A DNA stretch of 64,000 bases from Candidatus Poribacteria bacterium. GTDB taxonomy: Bacteria; Poribacteria; WGA-4E; WGA-3G. Below the pieces are notes generated by a model. The model was not told the DNA's origin. It saw only the letters and a program-made list of their open reading frames with translations, and made no database searches. Positions 25,195 through 34,343 of the stretch are shown in pieces. Within the stretch, counting starts at the first letter, position 1. The number at the start of each line of letters is the position of its first letter. Location of the stretch: NCBI GenBank assembly GCA_026702755.1, contig JAPPBX010000102.1, forward strand, positions 24,402-88,401. Reading direction: 5' to 3'. The translations under genes were made by a program, and so were the position numbers.

Positions 25195-26076
25195 TCACTT
25201 CAGGCGAATTTCACCCGTAGAGGCGTGCAATTTCAGTAAGGGTCCACCACCGTTCAGTGTTCCCTTTAGCAGATTTTCTGTAATTTCATCTTGAGGTTGA
25301 AGAGAGAAATCGCTTGAGATTTTCCCTTGGGTTTGAGCGTCTATGTCAATGGCAATATGGGGGCCGAGCGTAACATCTATCGCTCCACCCATTGATGCGT
25401 GCAAAGTCCAGGGATGTTGTGGTTGCATTGTCATTTCCGCACGGATATTTCCCATACCGGTTGTCAAGTTAACGCTACTTTGACACCCTTTGAGAGTAAT
25501 GTTCCCACTCAAACCGGTTTCTCCCCAGACTTCGTCTTGGATTTTTCCAAGATAAATATTACCGCCTAAAGCCTCTGCTCTAACTGACCCTATCAGGTCA
25601 CCGACATGAATATCTCCGCTGGATGCAGTTTTGAGCGTGACATTATACTGACGTGGGACTGTTGCTTGAATTTCAACTTTAAACCACTTCAATCCGTCTT
25701 GCCAATATTCCCGCCCACGCTTGAATTTTCCCACGACTCGGATATTCGATTGGGTATCCAGCCCTTCGTATTCAATCGTAGTTTCAAAATCCTCAAACAA
25801 TTCGTCCCGCCATCCGACAAGTTTCGGTCGCATTATTAGCAGTCTCGATCTCCATATTTTTTTAATGGCGATATCGACGTGATTGTGATCTGTGGTTTCT
25901 ATATTGATTGTACCAAACTCTGTGTCAACTGTTAAATGTCCGGTAGGATAAACGTTGTGCCCTTCTGATCTCGAGCTTGATTGGCTGATTCCTGATGAGA
26001 GTAGACCAAGAATAATCAATGATAGGAACAGAAGCGGAAAGATCACAAAAGCGACGAACCGCTTGGACTTTGTCAT
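25195..26076 (-). CDS. Membrane-anchored or secreted DUF4097-like protein
   Basis: A 293-residue protein with an N-terminal signal or anchor helix (about 8-30). Residues about 150-290 form repeated short strands of the type S-G-D-I-H-V, G-G-N-I-Y-L-G, L-S-G-N-I-T-L and T-G-M-G-N-I-R-A. This is the right-handed beta-helix pattern seen in DUF4097/putative adhesin proteins. AAGGAG precedes ATG 26076. Such proteins often sit beside ECF sigma or anti-sigma genes, but here the neighbours are the selenoprotein candidate and a secreted protein. No function is assigned. Confidence 0.75.
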   Translation of the reverse strand: MTKSKRFVAFVIFPLLFLSLIILGLLSSGISQSSSRSEGHNVYPTGHLTVDTEFGTINIETTDHNHVDIAIKKIWRSRLLIMRPKLVGWRDELFEDFETTIEYEGLDTQSNIRVVGKFKRGREYWQDGLKWFKVEIQATVPRQYNVTLKTASSGDIHVGDLIGSVRAEALGGNIYLGKIQDEVWGETGLSGNITLKGCQSSVNLTTGMGNIRAEMTMQPQHPWTLHASMGGAIDVTLGPHIAIDIDAQTQGKISSDFSLQPQDEITENLLKGTLNGGGPLLKLHASTGEIRLK

Positions 26077-26502
26077 CTGAGTCTCCTTTTGTTAGTATCC
26101 AATTCACCAATGGGTTATTTAATACTATGCCTATCTGGCATACTTGTCAAGAAGATAAGCGGTGCCACTCTTGCGACTGCATCAAGAAGCCTTCCTGTCC
26201 CTCTTATACCATTTCTGAAAGTAGATATTGCATGAACAACTTTTCTGAAAGGGGCACGGTGGCACAGACTAACAGTCTATGCTACATGCACATTGAAAGG
26301 TATTCAATTAGAAATGGTATTATGCGAGGATTCGGGACAAGAAGGCTCCTTCTACAAATATTAACCCAAGTTGTCGTTTGGGTTCTCAAACAGCAACCTC
26401 AGCAGAATAAAATTACTGGCTATTTCCCAAAATACCTAACAGGATAACACACCGTTAGCTGTTGTTATTCTGACGTTTGATTGATGATGGACCGGAAGTT
26501 AC
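26077..26502. other. Spacer with an inverted-repeat element
   Basis: No convincing gene; a plus-strand frame of 142 codons here has no ribosome-binding site and lies across the repeat. It holds the inverted-repeat element at 26207-26324. Confidence 0.6.
26207..26324. mobile_element. Possible MITE with TACCATTTCT ends
   Basis: ATACCATTTCT near the left end and AGAAATGGTAT near the right end form terminal inverted repeats about 115 bases apart, with ACTAACAGT...GCTACATG-type inner sequence. A solo ATACCATTTCTAA end recurs at about 63478. No transposase. Confidence 0.5.
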
Positions 26503-27393
26503 TTATTCGCTTCCCGAATCAGCCGATTTGACTTCATACTTCTTTAATTCCAAGTTTAATTCAGGGGGCTTGACTGTAGGCAGAGCTCCAACTTCAGGAG
26601 GCATAGTCGTAGAGATAGTTTTCAGAAAAATATCCTCGGCCTTTTGATGAAGCTTGACAATCCCGATATTGGGTGCTACCCACAGCGTTGTAACGGATTC
26701 GCCGGGCGGATCTGATCCCGTTTCCGGTGAAGGCACTGCTGCTACCTCTGTTTCTGTTCGGTATTCAATTTTCAAACAGTCTTCAAAAGTGCCAGCGGGT
26801 GTCTCAACGTTTTCTCTGCCCACCACGGTCCCTGTTTCGACAATAGTGAATTCGAGTGTGATTTCTGGAGGATCTTGGGGAGGAACAGGTGTCAGTGTGA
26901 TTTTGGCTTTTATCTGCGTTGCCTTCCACTTTTCGTTGAAGGTGACAGGGATCGGCAGTGCATAAAACGGGTCTTGTGCCTCTATCTCAATATTATAGAG
27001 CATAATAAACGGTGCCCCCATTTTCTGCAATAATTTCAGAAAAGCCTCCATCTCTTTGGTAAGATGTGCTTTGACGGCTTTCTCTGCCTCATCACCGACC
27101 CAGAACGTGACCTTCTCCTCACCGATCCGATAGAAATTGGGATGGATGTGATAATCATAGTCTGCCCAATCCTCGAAGGCGGGTTCATAGTTGAAGGCAT
27201 GATACGTCTTACCCTCAATTTCTTTTTTCTCTACAGCACGGCGTGTCAATTCATTGCCATCCTGATCTTCGTAAACCCAGTAACTCCCTTGCACGTGTGG
27301 AAAATAGGCATCTTTGCTTTCCGCCGCGAACAGCGTTGTACTGAAGCTAAAAATGAGCAGTAGACTTAAAACGAAACGAAATCTTTTTAACAT
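26503..27393 (-). CDS. Secreted protein of unknown function
   Basis: A 296-residue protein from ATG 27393 (AGAGGAAC upstream). The frame is open to 27468, but the extra 25 residues precede a clear signal peptide (L-K-R-F-R-F-V-L-S-L-L-L-I-F ending L-F-A-A). The mature part begins Y-F-P-H-V-Q-G-S-Y-W-V-Y-E-D-Q-D-G, similar in style to the G-(D/N)-T-W-T-Y blocks of the esterase at 2-2128, and ends in charged strands. No catalytic motif is visible. It is not recognised beyond this pattern. It lies between a DUF4097-like gene and a permease pair, with its own palindrome-containing upstream region. Confidence 0.7.
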   Translation of the reverse strand: MLKRFRFVLSLLLIFSFSTTLFAAESKDAYFPHVQGSYWVYEDQDGNELTRRAVEKKEIEGKTYHAFNYEPAFEDWADYDYHIHPNFYRIGEEKVTFWVGDEAEKAVKAHLTKEMEAFLKLLQKMGAPFIMLYNIEIEAQDPFYALPIPVTFNEKWKATQIKAKITLTPVPPQDPPEITLEFTIVETGTVVGRENVETPAGTFEDCLKIEYRTETEVAAVPSPETGSDPPGESVTTLWVAPNIGIVKLHQKAEDIFLKTISTTMPPEVGALPTVKPPELNLELKKYEVKSADSGSE

Positions 27394-27430
27394 GATAGGT
27401 TCCTCTTTATTAGTAAGGTGAGTTCTGTAT

Positions 27431-27492
27431 TTGTAGCGCAAACTTTTAGTTTGCGCCTTATGGGACACAATCTAAAAGATTGTGCTACAAAA
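27431..27492. repeat. Composite palindromic element
   Basis: Two hairpins in tandem: GCGCAAAC-TTTTA-GTTTGCGC and CACAATCT-AAA-AGATTGTG. The outer ends TTTGTAGC and GCTACAAA are also complementary. A related GTAGCATAATCT...AGATTGTGC element lies at about 34580-34604. Confidence 0.7.
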
Positions 27493-27556
27493 ACGCCGCC
27501 GATTCTGAAAAGGACACGCGATGCGTTTCTGATGGTTGATGGTTATTCTTTGGCAT

Positions 27557-29086
27557 TTATACTTCTGCGCGTATGAAGATAAGAAATGCCCCCGAGAAAA
27601 ATACACCGAGCAGTAAAACGAGCAACAGCAGATCTAAAGTCGCGGTGTTGAACGTATCGCTGAAGGCGATCTTATCCTCAAATTTCGGAATCGCTTCACT
27701 TGAGAACGGTTTCTCGGACATGCCTTCAGGGATGCCGATGAGGTGGCGACTTTGCATGTCTGCTCTGTCGGTTTCGACGATGAATTGTCGGAATTGTTTT
27801 GTGTAATCGTGCACGCGTTCTAAGTATTGCAAGTGGCGGTTGAAGCCGGTACCTGCCATTGATTCAAGGGCGTATTGGACAATCGCCGCTGGTGAGAACC
27901 GGGTTACAACCCTTGCGCGTTGTACCTGTACGATTTGTGCGTCTAAATACTCGCGGTTAAGGCGTTCTCGGGTTTCTATGTCTCTGTTGACGAGTTCCGC
28001 CTTGAGTGCCAGTTCTTCATCACCTTCTGTTTCCCACGCCGCCATATACTTTTCCGCTTCGGCTCTGGCAGCTTCAGGGTCAGTTTCAAAAAGTTTCTGA
28101 AGTTCACTTAAGCTTGGAAGGTTAGGGGTCTTTTTTTCTTTGATTGCGTTCAATCGATCATTATAGTCAGCGTCAATCTGACCAAGGGCTGCGTCTCTTG
28201 AGGCATGAAATTGATCGATCGTTTGGACGGGTGGCATCCATTTTGTGGAAAGGGTGCCGAGGGTTGACGGCATAAAAATCACAGTGGCTACCCAAATCAA
28301 TAGAAGCACAACGAGACTTATCCGAGGCTCTCGCGTGCCAGCAGAAACCATCAGTCCCAATCCGACAAAGATACCCGCGTAGCCGAAAGCAATCAGTAGA
28401 ACCAATCCTAAACGTCCCCAATCGGCTGTACTTAGTTGTGTCCAATTGTCAGTCGAGATCACCGCCAGATTCAGCAATACTGCGAAAACAAACGGAATGA
28501 GGACAGTTATTAAAGTGCCTAAGAATTTACCGATCAACAGAACAGGGCGCGAAATCGGATTCGCGAGACACAATCGCAAGGTTCCCTGTTGTCGCTCACC
28601 TGAAAGCGCGTCGAAGGTGAATAAAAGCGGAATAAAGGAGAGCAGATAGGTGATGATGAATACCCAATCTATCTTTGTTGCCTGCGGACGCAGGTCTCCT
28701 TCATCTGGATTCGCGGAGCCGTAACTCAGCCACCAATTGCTTTTCGCCTTCCACCCTGGACCACTTTTGGACCAAGTCCCCTCGCTCTTCGGTGTATGTC
28801 CCGGTAGATAAGCGTTGCCGCCGTCTGCAATGAAGGCAAGCGCAGAGGGACGTTTATGGAGGTTCCCTGGTCCCTTTTCGGCTAAAGTATACAACTGCGT
28901 CCGAGATTTCAACGTATTGAGGGACTCGGTAACATTCTTGGAATAATTACGGACCCTTTCTGAGTGTGTCCGAAGATGCACTACGGCGTTGGTGACCATT
29001 AAGGCGGAAAGTATCACAACCGTTAGAATAAAACGCAGGCTATTGATGTGATCAAAGAGTTCTCGTTTGATAATATGCCAAATCAT
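27557..29086 (-). CDS. ABC-2 type transporter permease (paralogue of the 14189 gene)
   Basis: A 509-residue permease with the same topology as the 14189 product: N-terminal helix 17-38, soluble loop, helix block at about 140-300 with S-G-E-R-Q-Q-G-T-L-R-L-C-L-A-N-P-I-S-R-P, charged soluble segment and C-terminal helix. Long stretches match the 14189 product (T-K-I-D-W-V-F-I-I-T-Y-L-L-S-F-I-P-L-L-F is present in both). AAGGAAA precedes ATG 29086. It lies 41 bases after the 29128 gene; the pair duplicates the 14189/15767 module. Confidence 0.9.
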   Translation of the reverse strand: MIWHIIKRELFDHINSLRFILTVVILSALMVTNAVVHLRTHSERVRNYSKNVTESLNTLKSRTQLYTLAEKGPGNLHKRPSALAFIADGGNAYLPGHTPKSEGTWSKSGPGWKAKSNWWLSYGSANPDEGDLRPQATKIDWVFIITYLLSFIPLLFTFDALSGERQQGTLRLCLANPISRPVLLIGKFLGTLITVLIPFVFAVLLNLAVISTDNWTQLSTADWGRLGLVLLIAFGYAGIFVGLGLMVSAGTREPRISLVVLLLIWVATVIFMPSTLGTLSTKWMPPVQTIDQFHASRDAALGQIDADYNDRLNAIKEKKTPNLPSLSELQKLFETDPEAARAEAEKYMAAWETEGDEELALKAELVNRDIETRERLNREYLDAQIVQVQRARVVTRFSPAAIVQYALESMAGTGFNRHLQYLERVHDYTKQFRQFIVETDRADMQSRHLIGIPEGMSEKPFSSEAIPKFEDKIAFSDTFNTATLDLLLLVLLLGVFFSGAFLIFIRAEV

Positions 29087-29127
29087 TTTTTTAATTTTCC
29101 TTGCGGTTTGATGTGGTTCGTTTGGTA

Positions 29128-30615
29128 TTAGACTTCAATTTTGGTGAAAATCAGAGATGTCAGCGTGAACAGAACCAGATTGATTAATAGGAGTAAAAAC
29201 AATTCGGGCAGTGCCCGCGTTGTGTTTTCCCAAACATCCGCCCGCTTAAAACGGAACTGTGGCAAGTCCCACCAGTCTACTGTGCCTTTGTCAGAAGCGA
29301 ACCATTGCCGACTGCCGAATGCATCTTTGTCGTGGAAATAGTCAATGACCGTACGCCGGTAACCCTGAGCGGCTTGCACAAAATCAAACATGCCCTCCAA
29401 ATCCGTGCCTGCCCAAGCGGAGGTTGCAAACGTATATAAGCTGGCAGGACTGAGTTTCATTAAACGTTCATGCCATATCGCTCTCCGGAGAGAGGTGGTA
29501 TCTAAAGTCTGTTTTCGGACTAAAGCGATCTGTTCTGCCGAACGGATGTACAAGGCACCCATAGTCGCATGATAGTTTTGAACGTGCGGCACGAGGGCAT
29601 CTGATTGATTTCCCAATTTCAGATCTATTCCATATCGTCTACTGAGGTGCCCGCCTGATGAGAAACTATTTGACTGCTGAACATCCAGATTAAACTTTCG
29701 AGGTTTGCCTTCGAGCGGACTGTTCGCTAAAAATTGGCTTTCCTCTCTGTCAACCTCCTCCCAAATCTGTTCAATCTGTTGATTCGCCGATGAATGTATT
29801 GCGCGCGTATCACCCACCGGGGTGATGGCAAATCGGCTCCAATTTGGATAGACGAGTACCAAAGCTACCCACAAAAACATACAGAGCATCAATGATGTGG
29901 CAGTCCGGCGCGTTGTTGTGGAAATCAACAGTCCGATCAGATAAAAAGCAGACAAATAGATGGTTGTCGTCAGAACTATCCCGCCGATCCGAAGGAAATC
30001 TTCTCCACCCAATTGGATTGAACCGACAGTAGATAACAGGATCAGGACCATCAGCAGGCTCATCAGTACGGGGAGCAGCAGGCAGGCCATAGCACCAATA
30101 TATTTGGCAAGTAGAATGGATCCACGCCTCACTGGATGGGAGATAACCAGGCGTAAGGTGCCACTTTCCCAGTCTCCTGCAATTGCGTCATAAGCGAAAA
30201 GCAGTGCCATCAGGCTCAAAACGACTTGAAAAATGAGGACGAGATCAATCTTTGAAAAGAGGTTGAGAAACGCGTTATCGAGACTTCGCGCCGAACCATC
30301 TGAAATCATCGGGACGCGACCGTAGTAGATGTCAAAAGTACTTCCAAGCCGCTTATCCAATCCCGCGCTAAAGAGACTTAAGGGGTTCGGCGGACGTTCA
30401 ACAGATAGTTTTAGCATTGAGTAGGTTTTCGCTTCCTGCGCTTTCTGACGATGAACATTCTCTTGCTGGCTATATCTCACCAATCGACGCTCGTAATCTT
30501 CGAGAAGCACAACGGCATTGGCGAAAACGAGGAGAAGCGTAATCACAACAGCAGCAAAGAATCGCGCACTCATCAAATGCGTTAGAAGCTCTTGGCGGAT
30601 CAGGTTTCGTAGCAT
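29128..30615 (-). CDS. ABC-2 type transporter permease (paralogue of the 15767 gene)
   Basis: A 495-residue permease. It has an N-terminal helix (18-38), a helix block with G-D-W-E-S-G-T-L-R-L-V-I-S-H-P-V-R-R-G, the soluble motif W-A-G-T-D-L-E-G-M and F-A-S-D-K-G-T-V-D-W-W-D-L-P, and a C-terminal helix. AAGGAAG precedes ATG 30615. It pairs with the 27557 gene. The cognate ATPase is not adjacent and may be the 12758 product or lie outside the window. Confidence 0.9.
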   Translation of the reverse strand: MLRNLIRQELLTHLMSARFFAAVVITLLLVFANAVVLLEDYERRLVRYSQQENVHRQKAQEAKTYSMLKLSVERPPNPLSLFSAGLDKRLGSTFDIYYGRVPMISDGSARSLDNAFLNLFSKIDLVLIFQVVLSLMALLFAYDAIAGDWESGTLRLVISHPVRRGSILLAKYIGAMACLLLPVLMSLLMVLILLSTVGSIQLGGEDFLRIGGIVLTTTIYLSAFYLIGLLISTTTRRTATSLMLCMFLWVALVLVYPNWSRFAITPVGDTRAIHSSANQQIEQIWEEVDREESQFLANSPLEGKPRKFNLDVQQSNSFSSGGHLSRRYGIDLKLGNQSDALVPHVQNYHATMGALYIRSAEQIALVRKQTLDTTSLRRAIWHERLMKLSPASLYTFATSAWAGTDLEGMFDFVQAAQGYRRTVIDYFHDKDAFGSRQWFASDKGTVDWWDLPQFRFKRADVWENTTRALPELFLLLLINLVLFTLTSLIFTKIEV

Positions 30616-30925
30616 GATGCTTCCTTAAAAATTTGGGATTTGTCTATTAGAGACACTTTGGAGAAAAAAGGATAGTAAAAACTGTGCGGGATAGTGAAAT
30701 GGGGGAAATGTTGCTGTTAGTAGTCCCTGTGGTGGGAGAGGTAGGTTAAGCAAGTTGAAGTATTAACATTGAAGTTTTGCATTTCCAAGTGGGTTGGAAA
30801 GTTGGAAGGCGGGAAGGTTGGAAGATAGGGGGTACGATGTTGCTGCCAGTCTTCCTGTCTTCCACCCTTCCTCAAAACCTGATTCTGGTATTCTCCTTAT
30901 ACCGTTGACAAACCTATCTTTACCT
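30616..30925. other. Spacer with GGAAG/CTTCC inverted repeat
   Basis: About 30790-30826 is GGTTGGAAAG/GGAAGG-rich and 30850-30875 is CTTCC-rich, giving an imperfect hairpin like those at 12594-12737 and 38153-38213. GTCTATTAGAGAC near 30643 also resembles GTCTGTTAGAGAC near 13831. No gene is seen. Confidence 0.65.
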
Positions 30926-31684
30926 CTATAGCGGTGGATAGGGTGACCTCTTCCGCATGTTCCGATTTGGTTGCTGGAGTGGGATCGGGTTCTGGAAACG
31001 TTCTAAAGCCTCTTGGGCACGTCTGAGTTGTTTTGTAGCGTGCTCAATCTGTTTTCTGGCGTGTTCAACTTGTTTCGGATTGGGTTGTTTCTTGGCGCGC
31101 GCAATCCGTTCCTTGGCACTCTCAATTCGTTTCTTGGCGCGCTCCATTTGTTTCTTGTGGTCCTCAACCCGTTTGGCTACCAGTTTATCAATATAAGCGA
31201 CTTTATAAGCGTTCTGATTATCCATTAAAGGCATGCCAAGAAACCCGATTTCCTGCAAATCTGGATTGTCCTCCAAAAATGCCAAAGTATGTCGCTTTGA
31301 CAGGTAGATCCTATAATCGTCGAAATCCTCTATAGTGATACCTCTCTGCAAAAGCATCTGAAGCCACTCTATTCGTGAATGTCTCGCGTCTATTTCACCG
31401 CTAATTGCAAGCTCGCTACTGTAAACAACACCATCCTCACAGAGTGCTATCACCTTCGCCTTTGAATACTTTTGGTTGTATGCCGCATCAAAGGCGTTCA
31501 TCAACCCCTTCACGGTTTGCAACCCTTCATACTTTTCAGGAGTGGTATCTGGTGCTGGGTGCTTGGCTTCTATTGATTCTATGAAGGTATTAACTGTTTG
31601 CGAGTTTGCTTGGAAGCCAAAAAAAGTAGTGAACCCGAGAACTATCAAAATTATGAACATTCGCACGGCGTTTTTACGTGTCAT
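30926..31684 (-). CDS. Secreted coiled-coil protein, member of a local paralogous pair
   Basis: A 252-residue protein. AAGGAGAGG precedes ATG 31684. The signal peptide spans about 1-29. A conserved region (about 55-165; D-A-R-H-S-R-I-E-W-L-Q-M-L-L, R-G-I-T-I-E) matches the 33315 product. Residues about 170-240 are a Lys/Arg/Glu-rich coiled coil with repeated A-K-K-R-I-E-S-A-K-type units. The last residues R-K-R-S-P-Y-P-P-L resemble the R-T-P-R-Y-P-P-L end of the paralogue. The family is not recognised. It follows the 31864 permease, and the same permease/coiled-coil order recurs at 34819/33315. Confidence 0.75.
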   Translation of the reverse strand: MTRKNAVRMFIILIVLGFTTFFGFQANSQTVNTFIESIEAKHPAPDTTPEKYEGLQTVKGLMNAFDAAYNQKYSKAKVIALCEDGVVYSSELAISGEIDARHSRIEWLQMLLQRGITIEDFDDYRIYLSKRHTLAFLEDNPDLQEIGFLGMPLMDNQNAYKVAYIDKLVAKRVEDHKKQMERAKKRIESAKERIARAKKQPNPKQVEHARKQIEHATKQLRRAQEALERFQNPIPLQQPNRNMRKRSPYPPL

Positions 31685-31766
31685 TTCGTTGCCTCTCCTT
31701 CGTTAGTCTTGTTTTGTGTAAACTTGTTGAGGTAATTCGCTATTGTCGTCGTGTCTTCTAATATTA

Positions 31767-31795
31767 ATGATCTAATTTGTGGACGAAAAGGGTGC
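31767..31795 (-). promoter_or_regulatory. ECF-like promoter motif ahead of the coiled-coil gene
   Basis: GCACCC and GATCAT separated by 17 bases on the minus strand, in the context ATGCACCCTTTTCGTCC shared with 13981-14009. It lies 85-110 bases before ATG 31684. Confidence 0.35.
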
Positions 31796-31863
31796 ATAAT
31801 TTCAGATTTTGATGAGATAACTTGTAAGACCTTCGACTAATAGTATGCGAACTGGTGTGTGCG

Positions 31864-33273
31864 TCAAATATCCAATCTAAAAAATTTCAGGAACGCCACG
31901 GTTGTCAACACCACTGATAGGAAACAGAGCAGCAGTAAATCTACTACAGAGTGTCGAAGGGTTTCTGATAAGGAGGTTTCTGTCATGTCTGGCGGCGGGG
32001 CAATCTTCTTGGGTTCAGCTTTACCAGATACGAATCGCGCCATTGTGGCAAAGTCATCGTCCGTAATTTCACTGAAATACTCTTCTTCAAGCTGAATGTA
32101 ATAACGATTGCCCGCTTGAAAGTAGGTGTTTCTTTTTATTTTCCCGGTCTCGGCTAAATTCATGGCGAGGTAAATCAAGGAAGATGTGGGAGTGATTCGA
32201 GAAAGGGTTTCTCCAACCGATTCTTGCCGCTTTTTTTCACGCTGGTATTCTCGCTCGAGTTTGTCGACTTGCTCCTGAAACTTCTGTCGATATTCGGCAT
32301 CGATTGGTTCCCTGAGTTCCTTGATTTTTGGGAGAGTCTCGTTGAGACTAAACGAAGTCCCTAAAGTTTCTGTTATTTTTTTCCCAAGCACTTGTTCCTT
32401 TTCTGCATTAAGGTTATTGCGAATCGCAGTTTTTTCCATGTGGACGCTCTGAATCGCGCGTGTTGGGGCGATAAGTTTAGCGGTGAGAAACCCAACGCGT
32501 GGGGCAATCAGCACGGCAAGTACCCAGACGGTAAAGGCAATAATGAGTGCTGTTTTCGAGTTGTCTAAGTAGGTGGAAATTACGGTCCCTATTGCAAAAA
32601 ATACACCGATGTAGAGCAACGAAACTAACGTCAAACTGAGCACACGTAGGAAGATGTCAGATTCACCCAAAGGAAACCCTTGCGAAACAAGCAGGAGTAA
32701 ACCTAAGAGAAACGCTACGAGGAACGGAACAACAAACACGATATATCCACCAATTAGTTTACTCCACAAGAACAAATCTCGTGGTAAGGCATTTGCCAGA
32801 GTTATCCGAAGCGTTCCAGCCTCTTTTTCACCTGCGACAGCATCAAACGTAAACAACAGCGCAAGTAGACTGAAGACAGTGCTAACAACGAACAGAAAAT
32901 CGAGGTTCCCTAAAGCGGAGGAGAGAGGGGCTTCTGCAACGGACGTTGAACCCTGTTTTACACCGTTGCGTGTCATTCCAAGATAACTGGGAAGCGATTC
33001 CTCTAAACCTTTCGCGAAGACGCTCAAAGGTGTCGGTTCAAGAAAGAGTTTGGAAACTTCCAGGTCCGGGGCTGGGGAATCTGGCAGTTTCTCCTCGGTT
33101 TCTGCGTCCGATAGTTTGATGGATTCTTGATAATTGACTTGGTTTTGAAGGTAATTGCGGTAATTGATGTGTAGGGTGAGCGGAACAAGCAGGAGACACA
33201 TCAACAGGAGCGCGACGAACCGGACGCTCAGAATATGATGCATCATCTCTTTTTGAATTAGCGTCATTAACAT
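31864..33273 (-). CDS. ABC-2 type transporter permease
   Basis: A 469-residue permease of a second subgroup. The N-terminus L-M-T-L-I-Q-K-E-M-M-H-H-I-L-S leads into a helix at 18-36. The helix block at about 125-285 carries A-G-E-K-E-A-G-T-L-R-I-T-L-A-N-A-L-P-R-D. A coiled soluble region covers about 285-410, and a final helix follows. AAGGAG precedes ATG 33273. It is very similar to the 34819 product through most of its length. It lies upstream of the coiled-coil secreted gene 30926. Confidence 0.9.
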   Translation of the reverse strand: MLMTLIQKEMMHHILSVRFVALLLMCLLLVPLTLHINYRNYLQNQVNYQESIKLSDAETEEKLPDSPAPDLEVSKLFLEPTPLSVFAKGLEESLPSYLGMTRNGVKQGSTSVAEAPLSSALGNLDFLFVVSTVFSLLALLFTFDAVAGEKEAGTLRITLANALPRDLFLWSKLIGGYIVFVVPFLVAFLLGLLLLVSQGFPLGESDIFLRVLSLTLVSLLYIGVFFAIGTVISTYLDNSKTALIIAFTVWVLAVLIAPRVGFLTAKLIAPTRAIQSVHMEKTAIRNNLNAEKEQVLGKKITETLGTSFSLNETLPKIKELREPIDAEYRQKFQEQVDKLEREYQREKKRQESVGETLSRITPTSSLIYLAMNLAETGKIKRNTYFQAGNRYYIQLEEEYFSEITDDDFATMARFVSGKAEPKKIAPPPDMTETSLSETLRHSVVDLLLLCFLSVVLTTVAFLKFFRLDI

Positions 33274-33314
33274 TTAGCGTGCTCCTTATGCAATGGACAA
33301 AACCTATCTTTCTC

Positions 33315-34343
33315 CTACAAAGGCGGATAGCGGGGTGTCCTTTTCATATTCTGGTTTGGTTCGTTAGGTGTTTTGTCACGTTCCAGAATCTTCTTGATGT
33401 GTTCCAACACCTCTTTGACCTGCTCCGCTGCGTCCGATCTGTTTTGACGTTCCAAATCTTCTACTGTCTGTTCTAATTGGTTCACAAGGCTCCGTAGAGG
33501 TGAAAGCGTCATCTCTTCAATTTCGCTGTGAAGCTGCGGAACTTGTGGGATTGTTGGAACGTTAGGTGCTTTTGGGATACTACTTTCGACAACTTCTATC
33601 TGTGCCTTTATCCTTTTCTTGGCGGCTTCTACTCTCGTCTTTGAGGCTGCTATCCGTGCCTTAGTGGTTTCTATCCGTTTTGCAGTGGCTTCTGCTGGGA
33701 TTTTCCAATTCCGAGTATAGTATCTTACAAACCGATCAATATAATCGGCTTTGTAGGTTTCCCATGCCTCTGTTGACGGAATACCGTGAATCTCGGTTTT
33801 CCAGAGATACGGACTATCCTCAAGGAATGCCAACTGATGCCGATGTGCCATACAGAAAAAATAATCGATAAGGCTTTCTATGGTGATACCTCTCTCCAAA
33901 AGGAGTTGAAGCCATGCGGTTCGGGGGTACCGGGCATCTATTTCAGTGCCCTTAAAAGAGCTGGAGATACCTTTCTTTGAGAGCAGCTCTGACCACTTAT
34001 GGATCCCCACTATTTCGTCCGGTTTAATTTCAGCGATACTCGCTTTTGAGAATACGGTCGCTATGGTACGTGAGTGCTTGCGGTTATAGGCTTCATCAAA
34101 GGTGTGCATCAGTGCTTGTACGGTTTGTGGACCTCTATATTCTTTAGAACCGTAAGAGATTCCCTCATTGAATTCTGTCCGCACCAATGCCTTCTGTGAA
34201 GGATCCCACTTATCTCCTGCAGGCACCCATGTTATTGAGCGTTCAAGTACTATCGGACCCGCCTGCAGATCGAAAAAAGGGGAAGCACTCAACACAATCA
34301 AAAGGACGAGTATACACACGACATTTCTACGTTTTATTTCCAT
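33315..34343 (-). CDS. Secreted coiled-coil protein, second paralogue
   Basis: A 342-residue protein. GGAGGAGA precedes ATG 34343. The signal peptide covers 1-28. The conserved region includes T-V-Q-A-L-M-H-T-F-D-E-A-Y-N-R-K, D-A-R-Y-P-R-T-A-W-L-Q-L-L-L and R-G-I-T-I-E. Two coiled-coil stretches follow (about 215-255 and 275-325), and the protein ends R-T-P-R-Y-P-P-L. It is longer than its 30926 paralogue by an extra segment near residue 95 and by the second coiled coil. It follows the 34819 permease on the same strand. It may be a periplasmic accessory factor for the permease; this rests on gene order only. Confidence 0.75.
   Translation of the reverse strand: MEIKRRNVVCILVLLIVLSASPFFDLQAGPIVLERSITWVPAGDKWDPSQKALVRTEFNEGISYGSKEYRGPQTVQALMHTFDEAYNRKHSRTIATVFSKASIAEIKPDEIVGIHKWSELLSKKGISSSFKGTEIDARYPRTAWLQLLLERGITIESLIDYFFCMAHRHQLAFLEDSPYLWKTEIHGIPSTEAWETYKADYIDRFVRYYTRNWKIPAEATAKRIETTKARIAASKTRVEAAKKRIKAQIEVVESSIPKAPNVPTIPQVPQLHSEIEEMTLSPLRSLVNQLEQTVEDLERQNRSDAAEQVKEVLEHIKKILERDKTPNEPNQNMKRTPRYPPL

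Noticed and set aside
26019..26447. A 142-codon plus-strand frame
   Set aside because: It overlaps the N-terminus of the DUF4097-like gene antisense and the MITE-like repeat, with no ribosome-binding site.
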